Origin: Provencibacterium sp.
Lineage (GTDB): Bacteria > Bacillota > Clostridia > Oscillospirales > Ruminococcaceae
Assembly: GCA_022793895.1 (NCBI GenBank)
Contig: JAAWDS010000026.1
Span: forward strand, 1-64,000
Length of the DNA: 64,000 nucleotides
Direction of reading: 5' to 3'
The notes under the pieces were generated by a model. It did not search any database. It had not been told where the DNA came from and worked only from the letters and a program-made list of their open reading frames with translations. A program made the translations under genes and the position numbers. Below are positions 61,001-64,000 of this stretch, in pieces (within the stretch, counting starts at the first letter, position 1; each line of letters starts with the position of its first letter).

Positions 61001-63098
61001 GCTCAGCCTGGTGGATGAGGCGGTCTTTGCTATCGAGGATAGGCAGGCGAACCCTTTACAAGAGCTCTACCGTTCGGTTTACTCCCCGGACATCGTTTCC
61101 TATACCTCCTACCGGCAGTACAACTTTTTAGGGGAAATGGGGGCCGAAAAGGGAGGCGGAGGCGGCGATGAGGGCCTGCGCACCGATTTTCAGGATACCG
61201 CCGCCTTTATTACGCTGACGACCGGGGCGGACGGCAAGGCTTCAGCCGATCTGCCGCTGCCGGATAACGTGACCTCCTGGCGGGCGACGGTGCAGGCGGT
61301 TTCGAAAAACCTGCATGCGGGCGACAACCGGGAAGCGGTCATTACCACCCTGCCCTTCTTTATCAACGATGTTCTCTCAGCTCAATTTTTGGAGGGGGAC
61401 GATGCCGCGCTGACCTTGCGCTGCGCAGGAAACGCCGTTACAGAGGAAACGCAGGTGGATTATACCCTGTCGGTGGAGGGCCCAGGCATGGACGGAGAGG
61501 AGAGAACGGCGTCCGGCCGCGCGCTGGATTATACCGTTCTTTCGGTTGGGAAGCTGCAAAAAGGGACCTATACCATTACCATGAACGCCCGCAGCGGGGA
61601 ATATAGCGATGGAGTTCAGCGGACAGTGCAGGTGCTTTCCAGCGGCGTGGAAACGCAGCTCTCCAAGACCTTCTCGTTAGAGGAGGGGATCGCGGTGGAT
61701 CCGCAGCGCTTCCCAGTGCGGGTAGGGTTCTACAATGCGGACTATGCGATGTGGGCCGAGGTGCTCGATCATCTCTGGTCGGCCTGGGGAGAACGGGCCG
61801 ATGAGCGCATAGCGCGCCGCTATGCGCTGGAGAAGCTCTGCGAGCTGAGCGGGGAGGAGCCGCCGGAAACCTCGGATAGCCTTTCGGATATCATGGATAC
61901 CTATGGCCATATCTCGCTGTTCCCTTATGATTCCTCCTCGGTCCAGCTTTCTGCAAGAGCGCATCTGGCGGCCCCGGAATATCTCATCGGGGGACGGCAG
62001 CAGACCTCGGTTTTCCGCAACGTTTTGGGCTATGAGGGGTCGGAGAGCGATGAAACGGCCTATGCTTATCTGGGAATGGCCGCCCACCGCGAACCGGTGC
62101 TCGGCACGCTGCGGGAAAAAATGCAGAACCCGTCCGGCTTCTCTGAGAAGGATCGGCTGGTGCTGCTGGCCGCGCTGGCGGCGATTGGCGATATGGAAAC
62201 CGCCGGCGCCTACTATGAGGAGCTCGTTGCTTCTAAGCTCGAAGAGGGAACGAACAGCGCGGGGGAAACGATCCTGTTTTATGGCAAAGGGGCCGACGTG
62301 AACGAAAACCTGGAATGGACGGCGCTGATGTCGTTGAGCGCATCGATGCTGCGCATGCCGCAGGCGGATGGAATGATGCGTTACCTGATGTCCAACCGTT
62401 CCACGCGCGAACTCTACTACTTGGAAGAAATGGTCTATCTGCGCTATAACGAGCCGAAGGCCGAGACTGCCGCGCGCGTTTCTTATAAAAAGGACGGGAA
62501 ACGCGTCACGCACGATCTAGAGAAAACCGGCATGAAATTTGTCTCATTTGTGGCCGAAGATTTCGATCAGGCGCAGGTGAAAGAGGAGAGCGGCTCGGTG
62601 TATGCATGGGTTTATTATACCGGCGGGCTGGAGGAAGCGCTCGAACAGGGGAACCGCTCCATCACCCTTTCCAAAACGATCGCGCCCAAGGAGGGCACGC
62701 AGCTTAAAACCGGTGATATTGCGCGGATCACCATCCGCCCACAGATGGATAACCGCCTCGATCCTTATGGGATGACGATAGACGACTATATCCCGTCCGG
62801 TCTGCGCTTCCTCTCGGTAGAGAACGGTTCGGAAAATGACGGGAAGATGGTAGGCGGCTGGCAGTTGGTGCGCCGCGAGGGTCAGAAGGTTTCCTTCAGC
62901 TACTATGCTTACTCCTTTACCGCGCAGGAAGGGGAGCCTGCGCCCGGAGAGGAGACCTATGAAAGCCCCAGCGAACTGGTTTACTATGTGCGCTGCGCCG
63001 TTCCCGGAACCTATGTCGTTGATAATGCCTATGCAGGGCTCCAGCTCTCCTCGGCGTGGGGGGCCAGCGAGCGCGCGAGCGTGAGCATCGATGCGTAA
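58083..63098 (+). CDS. alpha-2-macroglobulin-like lipoprotein without thioester motif
   Basis: A very large surface protein (1671 residues). The signal peptide ends in a lipobox (AGTFSGC), so it is membrane-anchored. An Ig-like domain is followed by macroglobulin domains with the family motif YLYTDRPIYMSSDTIQVWG near residue 470, an A2M domain near 1040 (DTAAFITLTTGADGKASADLPLPDNVTSWRA begins there), a helical thioester-domain-like region from about 1215, and a receptor-binding-like end. The CxEQ thioester that traps proteases in many members is absent. Bacterial A2Ms are thought to bind proteases at the envelope; this one could act only without covalent capture. ATG 58083 follows AAAGGATAGGG. 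It overlaps the next gene by 8 nt. Confidence 0.85.
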   Translation: MKRSSWKGCVRRALALFVCAAMAAGTFSGCQKRKSSVPQVDVDLIQIAPSSETEGIIPLDSSFTVSFAEKVRMSAGEAQQLFRFIPDTAFTAEKQGGGFVLRPESNLPQNTVVNLQAVDAKGTVLRSWAYQTQTALRVTRSTPGDRMEYVPTDTGIELVFTSSLVSEEAFAQHFTLTAEESGAPVEGRVLRSGETLVFVPAEALQEATIYSATLDGGLAAADGMELGEDYTFSFRTAEVGDGKGRGDYFTNASPIAETFVTGDAPLLAVNCDGEFIGRKVTVSIYRYRSPEDYRSALEALAAERNGSRFPDYVRPKVDTGSLDSLGSFEAEIVSPGGDSYWGTKYVPLPGEFPTGWYYVEARMTSPVSGQELSLEKFLQVSELSLYHMQAEGEALFWVNHAGTGEPVANADLTISGPVPASGRSGADGTLRLTAAAEGEDSVCILDITGGDQRFIDLYTARQAGELSASERYISYLYTDRPIYMSSDTIQVWGVVRPRAGGTEPPEGLRLSLGSYLDEELYSLPVSLGPDGTFTASLSFERLGGREMNYQALRLVYGEGEETEELSTVGVTIGDYVKPVYIPSVSQDRPVYQDGDTAQITFAASFFDNTPAVGFSAELTLYDRGAQTFTVTTGADGSATQAFALNWNDSEEEAASWRPYYWSLYASNAMGENENFHLYQSIPFFRRSLAIRTELEGSRDNRKLTIQTNAIDLSGIQEREELNEEENYLGAPVDQPITVEVHREYHVKTPAGAYYDFIRKRNVTYYDYELRDDVVDTYEVKTSGGRCVLTDLPQKEKEASYYLLLTARDGQGRLVEERVWLGMSDFYYSQGMHRYTFYREDVLGDDYTERTYFTEETELLFSLLDNGTGVESGRLLWAVAQTGIESYAAEAAPSFSLPFREELAPNFMLAGAYFDGRYVYEVTQTVLRFNPKNRELEIAVTADREKYAPGDTAHVELLVTEKKDGSPVPDAAVSLSLVDEAVFAIEDRQANPLQELYRSVYSPDIVSYTSYRQYNFLGEMGAEKGGGGGDEGLRTDFQDTAAFITLTTGADGKASADLPLPDNVTSWRATVQAVSKNLHAGDNREAVITTLPFFINDVLSAQFLEGDDAALTLRCAGNAVTEETQVDYTLSVEGPGMDGEERTASGRALDYTVLSVGKLQKGTYTITMNARSGEYSDGVQRTVQVLSSGVETQLSKTFSLEEGIAVDPQRFPVRVGFYNADYAMWAEVLDHLWSAWGERADERIARRYALEKLCELSGEEPPETSDSLSDIMDTYGHISLFPYDSSSVQLSARAHLAAPEYLIGGRQQTSVFRNVLGYEGSESDETAYAYLGMAAHREPVLGTLREKMQNPSGFSEKDRLVLLAALAAIGDMETAGAYYEELVASKLEEGTNSAGETILFYGKGADVNENLEWTALMSLSASMLRMPQADGMMRYLMSNRSTRELYYLEEMVYLRYNEPKAETAARVSYKKDGKRVTHDLEKTGMKFVSFVAEDFDQAQVKEESGSVYAWVYYTGGLEEALEQGNRSITLSKTIAPKEGTQLKTGDIARITIRPQMDNRLDPYGMTIDDYIPSGLRFLSVENGSENDGKMVGGWQLVRREGQKVSFSYYAYSFTAQEGEPAPGEETYESPSELVYYVRCAVPGTYVVDNAYAGLQLSSAWGASERASVSIDA

Positions 63099-64000
63099 AG
63101 GGCGGCTTTGGCTTTGCGCGGCTTTGCTTGCCGTGCTGCCGGCCGGACGTCCTCTCTCCTTCGCGGCCGTGCAGGAGGCTCCGGTCCTGTCTGGGATGGA
63201 GCAGCCGGTGGGAGAGGGAACGGTCCAGGCCGGCTCAGAGGAGGAGGGAACGGCGGATGCTGCCAGACGTTCCCTTCTTTCCTGCGCCTACTATGAGGAA
63301 GCCTCCTTTCTGCAATCGGTCGACGGGGCGCAGCCCTACCCGGCGGAGGGGAGGCTGCGCGCAGGGGTTGTCCCGCACCACCTGTTGGCTGGACGGATGA
63401 TTGCGGCGTTTTTCGCCCGCGCAGCGCAGGATGAGACGCACTATGAAAGCGTTATTCTGGTAGGGCCCAGCCATTATCCGGTTCCGGACCGGATGATCAC
63501 CGCCTACAGCGGCTGGCAAACCCCCTTTGGCACACTGGAGAACGATCGGACCTTTACCCGGCGGCTGGTAGAAAACGGCCGGATAGCGGCCATGGCGGAT
63601 GAAGCGGCGATGGAAAAGGATCATGCCCTTGCAGGGCTCATCCCGTATGTCCGCTATTATCTGCCGGATGCGGCGGTCTCGACGGTGCTGATCCAAAATA
63701 CGGCCCCCTCCTCCCGCGTGGAAGCGCTTGCCGGAGAAATTTCCGCCTATCTTCGGGAAAAACCGGCGCTGCTGGTTTGCAGCGTCGACTTCTCGCATTA
63801 TCTTATGCCGGATGCGGCGGCAGAGCGCGACGGGCAGACCCGCCGCGCTCTGGAGAGTTACGACTATGCGGCTGTTTCCCGCTTTACGGATAGCAACGTG
63901 GATTCGCCGCCCGCGCTCACCGTCTTTCTCAAAAATGCCGAATCCTATGGGCCGGTGCGCTTCTTTGACCACGGCGCTTCTGATACCATCCTTTCTCTTC
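63091..64000 (+). CDS. exported Memo-family protein (AmmeMemoRadiSam protein B-like), partial
   Basis: A Memo/class III extradiol-dioxygenase-like fold, cut by the window end (303 codons seen). Key motifs: GVVPHHLLAGRMIAAFF, ILVGPSHYPVP, GWQTPFGTLEND, EKDHALAGLIPYVRYY, CSVDFSHYL and FFDHGASD, containing the His residues of the Memo site. Unlike cytosolic relatives it starts with RLWLCAALLAVLPAGRPLSF, a signal peptide, so it is probably exported. It begins within the last codons of the A2M-like gene, suggesting coupled translation and a shared envelope role. No AMMECR1 or radical-SAM partner is visible. Confidence 0.8.
   Translation, partial: MRKGRLWLCAALLAVLPAGRPLSFAAVQEAPVLSGMEQPVGEGTVQAGSEEEGTADAARRSLLSCAYYEEASFLQSVDGAQPYPAEGRLRAGVVPHHLLAGRMIAAFFARAAQDETHYESVILVGPSHYPVPDRMITAYSGWQTPFGTLENDRTFTRRLVENGRIAAMADEAAMEKDHALAGLIPYVRYYLPDAAVSTVLIQNTAPSSRVEALAGEISAYLREKPALLVCSVDFSHYLMPDAAAERDGQTRRALESYDYAAVSRFTDSNVDSPPALTVFLKNAESYGPVRFFDHGASDTILSL

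Overview
The window looks like the chromosome of a spore-forming, GC-rich member of the class Clostridia (Bacillota), probably an Oscillospiraceae/Ruminococcaceae-type anaerobe. The evidence is a complete spoIIIAA-AH operon, spoIIGA-sigE, a tRNA-Trp-type T-box leader, strong AGGAGG-like ribosome binding sites with some TTG/GTG starts, YesMN-type sugar regulation, FeoAB iron uptake and no sign of aerobic metabolism. The species cannot be named from the sequence alone.

Layout: 1-3032 is a decayed mobile-element junction. It holds a MobA/MobL relaxase with a lost start codon and a frameshift, a DUF3847-like gene, and two different large serine recombinases, both without their catalytic N-termini and meeting around 1950-1970. 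A tRNA-Ala(CGC) with its own terminator and promoter follows. From 3300 to 6463 a Trp T-box leader precedes a TrpXYZ-type ABC importer. Then come a MATE pump behind an unexplained 200-nt leader or ncRNA candidate, thymidylate kinase, a CYTH protein, and a zinc/cadmium module (P-type ATPase, HMA protein, ArsR repressor with visible promoter/operator). An AT-rich islet carries two exported proteins of unknown function.

14529-20728 is the sporulation/housekeeping block: spoIIIAA-AH, an Asp23 protein and nusB. At 21164-23133 an ABC-F antibiotic-protection gene sits behind an attenuator-like leader with a five-codon upstream ORF. A Cdd1-GNAT fusion, an L,D-transpeptidase, typA, an amino-acid ABC importer, a two-component system, a GH42 beta-galactosidase, a TetM-like GTPase, small coiled-coil proteins and a phosphofructokinase follow. 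39468-41361 is a MarR-controlled MATE pump with a perfect 19-bp operator.

42237-50035 (minus strand) is a carbohydrate-uptake locus: YesN regulator, sugar-binding lipoprotein, two permeases, a Gfo/Idh/MocA oxidoreductase and a YesM kinase. No solute-import ATPase lies in it, so a shared MsmX-like ATPase is likely. 50523-54599 links spoIIGA-sigE directly to feoA-feoB and a small FeoB-associated protein. 55242-57678 is a YtrA-type GntR/ABC-2 operon with its operator. The right end holds a very large alpha-2-macroglobulin-like lipoprotein that lacks the thioester motif, overlapping an exported Memo-family protein that runs off the window.

The most interesting candidate is the ABC-F leader (mini-ORF plus mutually exclusive hairpins). 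Next are the Cdd1-GNAT fusion, the A2M-Memo pair, the altered SpoIIGA active-site motif and the sigE-feoAB junction. No CRISPR array, rRNA or intact transposon was seen.
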